Assembly (NCBI RefSeq): GCF_009379765.1
Contig: NZ_WHTD01000017.1
Coordinates: forward strand, 1 to 64,000
Origin: Actinophytocola sp.
GTDB taxonomy: Bacteria > Actinomycetota > Actinomycetes > Mycobacteriales > Pseudonocardiaceae
Direction: 5' to 3'
Length of the DNA stretch: 64,000 bases
In this document: positions 33,387 to 41,022 of the stretch, one piece after another
Layout of the letters: each line of letters starts with the position of its first letter
Position numbering within the stretch: the first letter of the stretch is position 1
Notes under the pieces: generated by a model
Database searches by the model: none
What the model was told of the DNA's origin: nothing
What the model saw: the letters and a program-made list of their open reading frames with translations, nothing else
Position numbers and translations under genes: made by a program

Positions 33387-34507
33387 CACTCAACACCGTG
33401 CCCCCGTTCCGCGCCGACCACGTCGGCAGCCTGCTTCGGCCGGCGGCGTTGCTGCGGGCGCGCGAGGACCGTTCGGCCGGCCGGATCTCCCCCGAGGAGC
33501 TGCGCGCGGCCGAGGACGACGCGATCCGGTCCGTGGTGGCGATGCAGGCCGAGGTCGGCCTGAGGACGGCGACCGACGGCGAGTTCCGGCGGACGTCCTG
33601 GCACATGGACTTCATCTACCAGCTCGGCGGCATCGGCCAGTCCGACGAGTCGATCAAGGTCCGGTTCCAGAACGCCGACGGGCTGATCGAGTTCAGCACC
33701 GCGGCCTTGCACGTGGACTCGCCGGTTCGGCTGCAGAAGACGATCTTCGCCGACGACTTCACCTTCCTCCGCGAGGTGGCCGGCGACGCGGTGACGCCGA
33801 AGCTGACCATCCCGTCGCCGAGCATGGTCCACTACCGGGGCGGCCCGGCGGCGCTGGACCCGGCGGTGTACCCGGACGAGGACCAGTTCTGGGCGGACCT
33901 GTCCGAGGCCTACGCGCGGCAGGTCGCCGCGGTGGCCCAGCTCGGCTGCCGCTACCTGCAGCTGGACGACACGAGCCTGGCCTACCTCAACGACCCGAAC
34001 CAGCGCGCGGAGCTCACCGCCCGCGGCGACGACGCCGAGCACCAGCACCTGCGCTACATCAAGCAGATCAACACCGCGCTGGCCGGCCGCCCGGACGGGC
34101 TGCGGGTGACGACGCACATGTGCCGCGGCAACTTCAAGTCCTCGTGGGCGGCCGAGGGCGGCTACGACTTCGTGGCGGAGGCGCTGTTCTCCGAGCTCGC
34201 GGTGGACGGCTTCTTCCTGGAGTACGACGACCCGCGCTCGGGCTCGTTCGCCCCGCTGCGCTTCGTGCCGCCGGGCAAGCAGGTGGTGCTGGGCCTGGTC
34301 ACGACGAAGCGCGGCGCCCTCGAGTCGAAGGACGACATCAAGCGCCGCATCGACGAGGCCGCGAAGTACGTCCCGCTGGAGCAGCTGTGCCTGTCCCCGC
34401 AGTGCGGCTTCTCCTCCACTGTGGACGGGAACGCGCTCAGCTACGACGAGCAGGTCGCGAAGCTGTCGCTGATCGTCGAGATCGCCGCCGAGGTGTGGGG
34501 CGACTGA
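33383..34507 (+). CDS. MetE-like (cobalamin-independent methionine synthase C-domain) protein
   Basis: 374 residues forming a single MetE catalytic barrel (YxjG/YxjH type). FRADHVGSLLRP at the N-terminus, the zinc-ligand motif VTTHMCRGN and the late cysteine in LSPQCGFSS are visible. It overlaps the pobA stop by 4 bp and is the last gene of the aromatic operon. Proteins of this type move methyl groups to thiols. Here it may recycle methyl groups from methoxylated aromatics or serve an unknown demethylation step (inference). A plain methionine synthase role is the alternative. Confidence 0.75.
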   Translation: MTLNTVPPFRADHVGSLLRPAALLRAREDRSAGRISPEELRAAEDDAIRSVVAMQAEVGLRTATDGEFRRTSWHMDFIYQLGGIGQSDESIKVRFQNADGLIEFSTAALHVDSPVRLQKTIFADDFTFLREVAGDAVTPKLTIPSPSMVHYRGGPAALDPAVYPDEDQFWADLSEAYARQVAAVAQLGCRYLQLDDTSLAYLNDPNQRAELTARGDDAEHQHLRYIKQINTALAGRPDGLRVTTHMCRGNFKSSWAAEGGYDFVAEALFSELAVDGFFLEYDDPRSGSFAPLRFVPPGKQVVLGLVTTKRGALESKDDIKRRIDEAAKYVPLEQLCLSPQCGFSSTVDGNALSYDEQVAKLSLIVEIAAEVWGD

Positions 34508-34508
34508 C

Positions 34509-34889
34509 TCACACCGGGACGACCTCGACCAGATCGGTCACGCCGACGAGATCGCTCGCGTTGCGGGTGTAGAGCCGCGCGCCGTGCGCGTGGGCGGTCG
34601 CGGCGACCAGCAGATCCATCGTGCGTGCGCGCGGTCGTCGACCCGCTTCGGCGACCGCCGCCGCGAGCTGCCCGTAGCTCACGGCGACGGCATCGTCCAC
34701 GGGAAGCGCGTCGAAGTGCTGCAGAAGAGCGCTGAGCCTGCGCAAGCGGTTGGCCCTCGCCTTGGCATCCGTGGCAACGAGCACACCGAGGTGGAGCTCG
34801 GCCACGGTGGCCGCGCTGATCGCCAGCTCCCCCGCGAGCAGCGGGATGTCGGTGGCGATCACGACGCTGGTGTCCAACACCGCCTTCAT
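34509..34889 (-). CDS. vapC: VapC-type PIN-domain toxin
   Basis: 126 residues. PIN-domain acidic residues are in place: D6 in MKAVLDTSVV, E in TVAELHLGVL, D in ARTMDLLVAATA and D in LYTRNASDLVG. VapC proteins are RNases neutralised by a VapB partner, and a small antitoxin ORF is found 8 bp upstream. It is convergent with the MetE-like gene; the two stops are 1 bp apart. Confidence 0.88.
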   Translation of the reverse strand: MKAVLDTSVVIATDIPLLAGELAISAATVAELHLGVLVATDAKARANRLRRLSALLQHFDALPVDDAVAVSYGQLAAAVAEAGRRPRARTMDLLVAATAHAHGARLYTRNASDLVGVTDLVEVVPV

Positions 34890-34897
34890 TCTTCGTC

Positions 34898-35020
34898 TCA
34901 GGGGTCGCGCAAGCTCTGGTCGATCTGGTCACGGTCACGTTCCCAGTCCGGATCGGGATCGCCCTGGAAGACGGCCGCGATGTCGGCATGGCTCCGCCAC
35001 GTCCGCGGCTTGATCGGCAC
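34898..35020 (-). CDS. vapB: VapB-like antitoxin, 40 aa
   Basis: A very short ORF from GTG 35020, reading VPIKPRTWRSHADIAAVFQG and then DPDPDWERDRDQIDQSLRDP, ends 8 bp before vapC. The sequence matches the C-terminal toxin-binding part of actinobacterial VapB-like proteins (FQGDPDPDWERDRDQ). No N-terminal DNA-binding domain is visible, and the frame continues upstream without a better start, so the antitoxin may be naturally minimal or 5'-truncated. Confidence 0.6.
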   Translation of the reverse strand: MPIKPRTWRSHADIAAVFQGDPDPDWERDRDQIDQSLRDP

Positions 35021-35067
35021 AAGGCGCGCGCTCAGCCTTGGGCATCGCGGGTAAATGTGCAAGCAGA

Positions 35068-35083
35068 ACCGAACGGTCGTGCT
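35068..35083. promoter_or_regulatory. Putative TetR operator, site 1
   Basis: ACCGAACGGTCGTGCT lies 11 bp upstream of the TetR ATG. Its reverse complement AGCACGACCGTTCGGT matches 14 of 16 bases of the sequence at 35720-35735 in the adjacent hydrolase gene. Confidence 0.5.
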
Positions 35084-35094
35084 AACCTGGCCGC

Positions 35095-35676
35095 ATGAGC
35101 AAGGGGGAGGCCACCCGCGAGACCATTCTCGACGCTGCCAGCACGCTCGCCGGCACCGTCGGGCTGGGCGGCATGACCATCGGCACCCTCGCGGCCAGCA
35201 CGCGGCTGTCCAAGAGCGGGCTCTACGCCCACTTCAGGTCCAAGGAGTCGCTGCAGGTCCAGGTGCTCGAGCACACTCGGGCCCGGTTCGTGGCCGAGGT
35301 CGTCGCGCCCGCGCTCACCGTGGCCCGTGGGGAGCCGCGGGTGCGCGCCATGTTCGAGAACTGGCTCGCGTGGGACGCCCAGCCCGGCGGCTGCCTGTTC
35401 GTCGCGGCGTCCAGCGAGCTCGACGACCAGCCCGGACCCGTGCGCGACCGGCTCGTTCGCGACCAGCGCGACTGGCTCGACACCCTCGCCGCGGTGTTCC
35501 GCACCGGCCTCGCCGAGGGGCACTTCCAGGCCGACGCCGACCCCGAGCAGTTCGCCTTCGACCTCGACGGCGTCATGCTCTCCTGCCACATGAGCAACCG
35601 GCTGCTCGGCGACCACACGGCCGAGGGCCGCGCCCGGCGAGCGTTCGAAGCGCTCCTGGCCACCGCCAGGGCCTGA
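35095..35676 (+). CDS. TetR-family transcriptional regulator
   Basis: 193 residues. The N-terminal HTH has TRETILDAASTLAGTVGLGG, MTIGTLAASTRLSKSGLYAH and FRSKESLQ, a canonical TetR DNA-binding domain. The C-terminal ligand domain has DDQPGPVRDRLVRDQRDWL, as in TetR_C_16/YxaF-like proteins. It is followed after 28 bp by an alpha/beta hydrolase gene, with matching operator-like sites in front of both, so it likely represses itself and the hydrolase. Confidence 0.88.
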   Translation: MSKGEATRETILDAASTLAGTVGLGGMTIGTLAASTRLSKSGLYAHFRSKESLQVQVLEHTRARFVAEVVAPALTVARGEPRVRAMFENWLAWDAQPGGCLFVAASSELDDQPGPVRDRLVRDQRDWLDTLAAVFRTGLAEGHFQADADPEQFAFDLDGVMLSCHMSNRLLGDHTAEGRARRAFEALLATARA

Positions 35677-35704
35677 CATCCGCACACCCATGGGAAAGGC
35701 AGAT

Positions 35705-36616
35705 ATGTCGACGCAAAAAAGCACGATCGTTCGTTTCAAGGAAACGGCGAAAATGACCGCCGTCCGCACCGCGTTCGGCACGCTCGAGCGGCTCGCCCCG
35801 GGTCTCGGTGGCCGCTGGGCCGAACGGCTGTGGCTGACCGTCCCGCCCTACCGGGGAAGACGCGCGGACGTCATCCCACCGGGCGAGCCGTTCACCGTCA
35901 CCGTCGACGGCCGGCGGGTGGCCGGGCGCACCTGGGGCAGCGGACCGGTCGTCTACCTGGTGCACGGCTGGGGCGGGCAGAGCGCGCAGCTGCGCGCCTT
36001 CCTCGACCCGCTGCTCGCCGCGGGCCACCGGGTGGTCACGTTCGACGCGCTGAGCCACGGCGACTCCGACCCGGGCGCCCTCGGCCCGCGCCGGACGACG
36101 GTCACCGAGATGGCCGCGGCGTTGGAAGCCGTCGCCGAGAAGCACGGCCCCGCGCACGCGATCATCGCCCACTCGCTCGGCGGCAACGCGGTGTTCTTCG
36201 CCCTGCGGCGCGGGCTGCGCGCCGGCCGGCTCGTGTTCCTCGCCCCCATGACCCAGCCGATGCCCTACACCGCGATCTTCGCCGCCACGCTCGGGTTCGA
36301 CCACCGGGTCCGCGCCCGCATGCTCGAGCGGGTCGCCCGGCGCGCCGGCGTCCCGTGGTCGGCGTTCGACATTCCCAGCCAGGTCCCCGACATCGCGCCG
36401 CCACCGCTGCTGACCGTGCACGACCCGAACGACCGGGAGACCCGGTACGCGGACAGCGTCGCCCTCGCCAAGGCATGGCCGGACGCGGAGCTGGTGACCG
36501 TGCAGGACCTGGGGCACTGGCGGTTGCTGCGCGACCCGGCCACGGTCGCGCGGGCGGTCGGCTTCGTGACGGCGGGCAACGCGGGCACGACCGGCGGCCG
36601 GGCGGCGGCCGGCTGA
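35705..36616 (+). CDS. Alpha/beta-hydrolase
   Basis: 303 residues. Oxyanion motif HGWGG, nucleophile Ser in IAHSLGGNAV, Asp in TVHDPNDRET and His in DLGHWRLL make a complete triad. ATG 35705 has GGGAAAGG upstream. No signal peptide, although a basic amphipathic N-terminus (KSTIVRFKETAKMT) precedes the core. The substrate is unknown; it belongs with the adjacent TetR gene. A second operator-like sequence lies inside its first ten codons. Confidence 0.85.
   Translation: MSTQKSTIVRFKETAKMTAVRTAFGTLERLAPGLGGRWAERLWLTVPPYRGRRADVIPPGEPFTVTVDGRRVAGRTWGSGPVVYLVHGWGGQSAQLRAFLDPLLAAGHRVVTFDALSHGDSDPGALGPRRTTVTEMAAALEAVAEKHGPAHAIIAHSLGGNAVFFALRRGLRAGRLVFLAPMTQPMPYTAIFAATLGFDHRVRARMLERVARRAGVPWSAFDIPSQVPDIAPPPLLTVHDPNDRETRYADSVALAKAWPDAELVTVQDLGHWRLLRDPATVARAVGFVTAGNAGTTGGRAAAG
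35720..35735. promoter_or_regulatory. Putative TetR operator, site 2 (inside the hydrolase start)
   Basis: AGCACGATCGTTCGTT spans codons 6-11 of the hydrolase gene and is nearly identical to the inverted site in front of tetR. If bound, it would act as a roadblock just downstream of translation initiation. Confidence 0.4.
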
Positions 36617-36620
36617 CGGC

Positions 36621-37727
36621 TCACCCGAGCCGCGGGTGCAGGCGGGCGGCGTTCCCCGCCCCGACGCCGAAGGCGAGCCGCTCGGCGGTGCCGATGTCGA
36701 CCATGTCGTCGGCGAGCCACGAGTCGAGCAGCCGACCGAAGTGGTGCCGCCACAGCACGGCGCCGAGGTGGTGGAGCTCGGGCAGGACGCTCCCGTCCGA
36801 GGAGTAGAGCACCGAGTCGAACGGCGCGAGCTCGAGCGCCTCGGCGAGCACGTCGTCCGCCCGCACCCCGACGAACGGCAGCGTGAGTCCTATGTCGACG
36901 GACACGTGGTCGAACACGTGCGCCAGGTAGGCGGCGTTGCGGTGGAACGGCCAGCAGTGCAGCAGCACCACCGCGACGCCGCTGTCCCGGGTGGCCCGCA
37001 GGAAGTCGGTCAGCAGCAGCGGGTCGACCTCACGCAGGTGCAGGTCGTCGTCGCCGAAGCCGGTGTGGAACTGCAGCGGCAGCCCCAGCTCGGCCCCGAT
37101 CCGGGTGGCCTCGTGCACGACCCACGCGTGCAGCACCGGGTCGTTCAGGCGGGTGCCGCCGGAGCGCAGCCAGCCCTCGGCGGCCGCGGCGGCGTCGCGG
37201 TCCGGCGGGCACTCGCCGGGAACGTCGAGCCCGGACCGGTAGGCCACGACGGTCTTGAGCGCGACCGCGCCCGCGGCCCGCTCCCGGAGTCCCTCCCGGA
37301 ACCCGTCGAGGAGCCCGGCGGGCGACTCCACCCGGGACGCAAGCGTTTCCGCCACCTGCTCGATACGCACCACCTCGTGCCCGGCGCCGCACACCTCCCC
37401 CGGCCCGAGCCCGGGCGACGGCGCGTGCCCGGTGTCGACGAGCCAGTGCTCGACCCCGGCCGCGCGCAGCAGCCGCTGGGTCGCCTCCCACCAGCCGAGC
37501 TCGGCGCGGCGCTCCAGGTAGTCCTCCGGCGACGCGTGCGCCGGCAGGTCGAGCACCGGCGCGCACCACCGCCGCACGGCAAGGCCCAGCGACGAGTGCC
37601 ACCGGTCCCGGGTGCCGGCGGTGGCCGCCTCGGTGAGCCCCCCGGCGAACTCCGCCGGCTCGGGGTCCCGGGCCAGCACCGCGTGGCAGTGCTGGTCGAT
37701 CAACGGCACGTCGTCCGTCACCGTCAC
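36621..37727 (-). CDS. Amidohydrolase family protein (FluG N-terminal-like)
   Basis: 368 residues. Metal-dependent amidohydrolase-2 fold: PLIDQHCHAVL (HxH), LQFHTGFGDDD, VVLLHCWPFHRNAA and LYSSDGSVLPE supply the usual ligands. It is the second gene after a glutamine-synthetase-like gene (4-bp gap). In fungal FluG and many bacteria these two domains are fused. Start GTG 37727. The role is likely hydrolysis or transamidation of a gamma-glutamyl or amide intermediate; the pathway is unknown. Confidence 0.8.
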   Translation of the reverse strand: MTVTDDVPLIDQHCHAVLARDPEPAEFAGGLTEAATAGTRDRWHSSLGLAVRRWCAPVLDLPAHASPEDYLERRAELGWWEATQRLLRAAGVEHWLVDTGHAPSPGLGPGEVCGAGHEVVRIEQVAETLASRVESPAGLLDGFREGLRERAAGAVALKTVVAYRSGLDVPGECPPDRDAAAAAEGWLRSGGTRLNDPVLHAWVVHEATRIGAELGLPLQFHTGFGDDDLHLREVDPLLLTDFLRATRDSGVAVVLLHCWPFHRNAAYLAHVFDHVSVDIGLTLPFVGVRADDVLAEALELAPFDSVLYSSDGSVLPELHHLGAVLWRHHFGRLLDSWLADDMVDIGTAERLAFGVGAGNAARLHPRLG

Positions 37728-37731
37728 GGGG

Positions 37732-39033
37732 TCACCAGCGCCAGCGGACGGCGGCCGACAGGCGGTGGGCGTCGAGCTCGGTGCAGCGCTTCGACTCCTC
37801 GCGGCGGACGGTCAGGATCGCGTCGTGCAGCTCCGGGCCCAGGGCCTCGGCGAGCACGGTCGACGCGGCCAAGGCGTCCGCCGCGTCGGGGGCGGAGGCC
37901 GGCAGGCGGGTGATGCCGGCGGCGGTGCGGTCGGCGTCGGAAAGCAGGGCCGGGTCGCCGGTCACCGGGGCCGGCAGCCGCAGCTCCGCAGCCACCCCGG
38001 CCAGGCCCGCCGCCACCACGCAGCCCACCAGCAGGTACGGGTTCGCGGTCGCGTCGAAGCACTTCAGCTCCGCGTTCGCCGACTCCTCGGTACCGGAGAT
38101 CATCCGCAGCGCGGTCTCCCGGGTCTCCTCGCCCCAGCACCGCCAGATGCCCGCCCACCGGGACGGCTGCAGCCGCAGGAAGCTCGCCGGATGCCCGGCC
38201 CCGACCGCCACCAGCGCCGGCAGCTCCCGCAGCACCCCGGCGAGGAACGCGTCGCCCGCGGGGCGCATGCCGGCCAGCAGGTTCCCCGACGCGTCGTGCA
38301 CGGACAGGTGCAGGTGACCACCCGACCCGGCGCCGTCCGGGTCGACGCTCGGCGCGAACGTCGCCCGCCAGCCGTGCGCGAGGCTGCGCGATCGCACGGT
38401 GTGCCGGACCAGCACGGCGTCGTCGGCGGCCGCCACCGGATCGCGGGGCGCCACCGACACCTCCAGCTGCGCCTGCGCGTACTCCGGGTGGAACTGCTGC
38501 ACCGCGAGCCCCTGCGCGGACAGGTCGCCGACCAGCTCCGCGGCGTAGCCGGCCACCTGCTCCAGCCGGATCTGCCCGTACGCCGGCCCGGTGAACGCCG
38601 GGACGAACCCGTCGGCGTCCGCGCGGCCGAGGATCCACTCGTGCTCGAACGCCATCCGCAGCGCCAGCCCCCGCTCGGCGGCCGCCGCGACCTGCCGGGC
38701 CGCGAACGCGCGCTGGCACGCGACGAACGGCGCGCCCGCCTTCGTCATCTTGTTGGCCGGTGCCCACGCCCAGCCCGGCAGCGCGGACAACGCGACCGCC
38801 CGCGCCAGGTCCGGCACCAGCCGCAGGTCGCCGTCCGGCCCGCCGAGGTACTCGCCGGCGACCATGACGTCGTCGGAGCCGAACGCCTCGAAGCACGGCG
38901 ACGCGCCGACGCCGGTCACGGCCACCGCGTCGAGCCGGTCCAGCGGCACGGTCTTCACCCGGGTGATGCCGGCGTTGTCCACGAACGACAGCTCCACCAT
39001 CGTCACGCCGGCCGCGCGCAGCTCGTCGATCAT
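37732..39033 (-). CDS. Glutamine-synthetase-like protein (FluG C-terminal-like, type III GlnA-like)
   Basis: 433 residues with GS catalytic landmarks: FEHEWIL (metal glutamates), HPEYAQAQLEVSVAPRDP, GSGGHLHLSVHD (ATP/glutamate site), LRLQPSRWAGIW and ISGTEESANAELKCFDATAN. It is divergent from housekeeping GlnA and of the kind that gamma-glutamylates amines. ATG 39033 overlaps the stop of the TetR gene upstream, and the amidohydrolase follows after 4 bp, so TetR-GS-amidohydrolase form one unit. Confidence 0.85.
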   Translation of the reverse strand: MIDELRAAGVTMVELSFVDNAGITRVKTVPLDRLDAVAVTGVGASPCFEAFGSDDVMVAGEYLGGPDGDLRLVPDLARAVALSALPGWAWAPANKMTKAGAPFVACQRAFAARQVAAAAERGLALRMAFEHEWILGRADADGFVPAFTGPAYGQIRLEQVAGYAAELVGDLSAQGLAVQQFHPEYAQAQLEVSVAPRDPVAAADDAVLVRHTVRSRSLAHGWRATFAPSVDPDGAGSGGHLHLSVHDASGNLLAGMRPAGDAFLAGVLRELPALVAVGAGHPASFLRLQPSRWAGIWRCWGEETRETALRMISGTEESANAELKCFDATANPYLLVGCVVAAGLAGVAAELRLPAPVTGDPALLSDADRTAAGITRLPASAPDAADALAASTVLAEALGPELHDAILTVRREESKRCTELDAHRLSAAVRWRW

Positions 39034-39601
39034 CCGCCCACCCTTTCGCCCAGGTGTGCCAGCAGGTCGTCGACGAGCTGCTCCGGGCTCGCGTTCCCCT
39101 TGCCGCCCTCGGCCAGGTGCCCGGCGGCGGCCAGGTCCGCGGCGCCGTGCGCGGTCGCGCGCAGCAGCGACGCCAGCCGCACCGGGTCGCCGGCCGGCAG
39201 CGCACCGGCGGCCTGGGTGGCGGCCACGAGGTCGACGAGTGCGGTCTGCGCCGCGTGCGCCGCCTTGGTCAGCTCGTCGGACTCGACGTTCCACGGGCCG
39301 AACACCAGCCGGAACCGGGCCGGGCGCTCGAGCGCCCAGGCGATGTAGTGGTGCAGGACCGCCCGCAGCACCGCCTCCGGTGAGCGTTTGCGCCGGACGG
39401 TCGCGGCGATCTCGACGGCCCGGCGCGCCAGCTCCGCCGCCGCACCGCGGCCAGCAGCAGCTCCTTGCTGGCGAAGTGCTTGTACGGGGCGTTGTGCGAC
39501 ACGCCGACCTGCCGGCCCACCTCGCGCAGCGTCACCGCCGCCACCCCGCCCTCGTCGAGCAGCGCGGTGGCCGCGTCGACCAGCGACTCCCGGGTTCCCA
39601 T
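39030..39601 (-). pseudogene. TetR-family regulator, frameshifted
   Basis: The N-terminal frame (ATG 39601) gives MGTRESLVDAATALLDEGGV and the HTH VTLREVGRQVGVSHNAPYKH, then FASKELLLAAV. The ligand domain continues in the next frame (AAELARRAVEIAATV, then LRAVLHHYIAWALERPARFR) to the stop at 39030. One base is missing near 39455-39460 in a CGGCGGCGG run. A single-base deletion or a sequencing error would each explain it. Two perfect operators stand between it and the divergent SDR gene. Confidence 0.8.
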
Positions 39602-39618
39602 CGCGCCATCGTAACCGT

Positions 39619-39662
39619 GGTTGACACTGTCAACCTGAGGCGTTAGGTTGACAGTGTCAACC
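39619..39662. promoter_or_regulatory. Twin TetR operators GTTGACAnTGTCAAC
   Basis: GTTGACACTGTCAAC (39620-39634) and GTTGACAGTGTCAAC (39647-39661) are perfect palindromes. With flanks, the 18-bp blocks are exact reverse complements of each other, centre to centre 27 bp. They lie between the frameshifted TetR gene and the SDR gene, in the position expected to control both. Confidence 0.85.
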
Positions 39663-39678
39663 AATGAGAGGAGTGGAC

Positions 39679-40539
39679 ATGCGAGCGGTGGTCACCGGGG
39701 CGACGGGTGGCATCGGGGAGGCGATCGCGCGGCGGCTCGCGACCGCGGGTCACTCGGTCGTCCTCATCGGACGGAGCAGGGAGCGGATCGCGGCGGCACA
39801 ACGGCGGATCGCCGCGGCCGTGCCGGACGCGGACCTCCACGGCGAGGTCGCGGACCTGTCGCTGCTGGCCGACGTCCGGGACCTCGCGACCCGGCTGGAC
39901 CCGTTGCCGGACATCGCGATCAGCAACGCGGCGGTCGTCGCGCCCATCGACGCGGTCACCGGGGAAGGGCTCCAGCTGACCTTCGCCACCAACCACCTGG
40001 CGCCGTATCTGCTGCTGCGCACGCTGGCCGAGCGGATCGGCGCGGGCCCGGCGCGGTTCGTGATCGTCGGCGCCGCGCCGCGTGCGCTGGCCAGGGTGCC
40101 GGTGGACCTCGACGACCTCCAGTGCCGCAACGCCCGCACGCTGGGTCCGCTGCCGAGCTTCCGGCCGTTCGCCGCCTACGGCCGCACCAAGAACATGAAC
40201 GCGATGTTCGGCTACGCGCTGGCCCGCCGGCTCGCCGGCACCGGGATCACGGTCAACGGCGGCCATCCGGGGATCGTCAAGCAGACCGGCCTCGGCCGGC
40301 ACGCGCGGGGCGGGCTGAAGGTGTTCACCAACCTGCTGAACCCGTTCGTGCCCGGCGTCGACCACGGCGCCGACAACCCGGCATGGCTCGCCACGGCGTC
40401 CGAAGTGGAGGGTGTGACCGGCCGCTACTTCGTGCGACGCAAGGAGGTCACGACCGCGCCGCACACGACGGACGTCACCCGCCAGGACCGGCTGTGGGAC
40501 GAGAGCGCCCGGCTGGTCGGCCTACCCGCCACCCACTGA
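39679..40539 (+). CDS. Short-chain dehydrogenase/reductase
   Basis: 286 residues. NAD(P)-binding VTGATGGIGEAIARRLA at the N-terminus, SNAAV (NNAG equivalent), and the catalytic YGRTK (YxxxK) in FAAYGRTKNMNAMFGYALAR. It resembles WW-domain-oxidoreductase/retinol-dehydrogenase-like SDRs. ATG 39679 is preferred over 39664 because GAGGAG precedes it. It is controlled by the twin operators upstream. Confidence 0.85.
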   Translation: MRAVVTGATGGIGEAIARRLATAGHSVVLIGRSRERIAAAQRRIAAAVPDADLHGEVADLSLLADVRDLATRLDPLPDIAISNAAVVAPIDAVTGEGLQLTFATNHLAPYLLLRTLAERIGAGPARFVIVGAAPRALARVPVDLDDLQCRNARTLGPLPSFRPFAAYGRTKNMNAMFGYALARRLAGTGITVNGGHPGIVKQTGLGRHARGGLKVFTNLLNPFVPGVDHGADNPAWLATASEVEGVTGRYFVRRKEVTTAPHTTDVTRQDRLWDESARLVGLPATH

Positions 40540-41022
40540 TCCGCGAGTCCTCCGCTCAGATCGCCAGCCGTCCACCGCCCGCCCCGACGCCCCGACGACT
40601 CGCCGCCGTCGAGCACGTGGCGAGAGCACGGGAAACTCCGCCGACAGCCCCCGCCCCGCGGGCCGGTGATATCCCCGGCCGCGGAGGTTCGTCGCGTACC
40701 GCCCGTCCGAGAACAGTGCGGCGAGCCGCAGCCCACCATGCGCACGGTCGACCTCGCCGAGCACGCCACCGGGCATCGGGAGGAACTCCTCGCGCCCGCG
40801 CGGTGGCCGCGAGGCGTAGACACCGACCTCGATGGTCAGGTGCTCCGGCCAGCAAAGCGCCGGCCCGAGCGTGACACGGACATCGGTTCCCCGGGCGAGC
40901 ACCCGCTCCCACGGCAGGCTCGCCGGCAGCACCGTCTGCCGCGGCGGCAGCGCGCGGTGCCGGTCTACCCGCGGCTCGGCCAGCTCGTCCGGTTCCGCGA
41001 CGACGCTCTCGACGAAGCTCAC
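40522..41022 (-). CDS. Hypothetical protein (166 aa), possibly with an altered C-terminus
   Basis: GTG 41022 overlaps the stop of the TIM-barrel gene (GTGA). The first ~110 residues (RQTVLPASLPWERVLARGTD, LTIEVGVYASRPP, GGLRLAALFSDGRYATNL) look like a family of beta-rich actinobacterial proteins of unknown function. The tail (PRARRRRVVGASGRAVDGWR) is arginine-rich and atypical. This suggests a frameshift near 40630, because another frame there reads GGVSRALATCSTAAS. Its 3' end overlaps the SDR gene by 18 bp. Confidence 0.5.
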   Translation of the reverse strand: MSFVESVVAEPDELAEPRVDRHRALPPRQTVLPASLPWERVLARGTDVRVTLGPALCWPEHLTIEVGVYASRPPRGREEFLPMPGGVLGEVDRAHGGLRLAALFSDGRYATNLRGRGYHRPAGRGLSAEFPVLSPRARRRRVVGASGRAVDGWRSERRTRGSVGGG

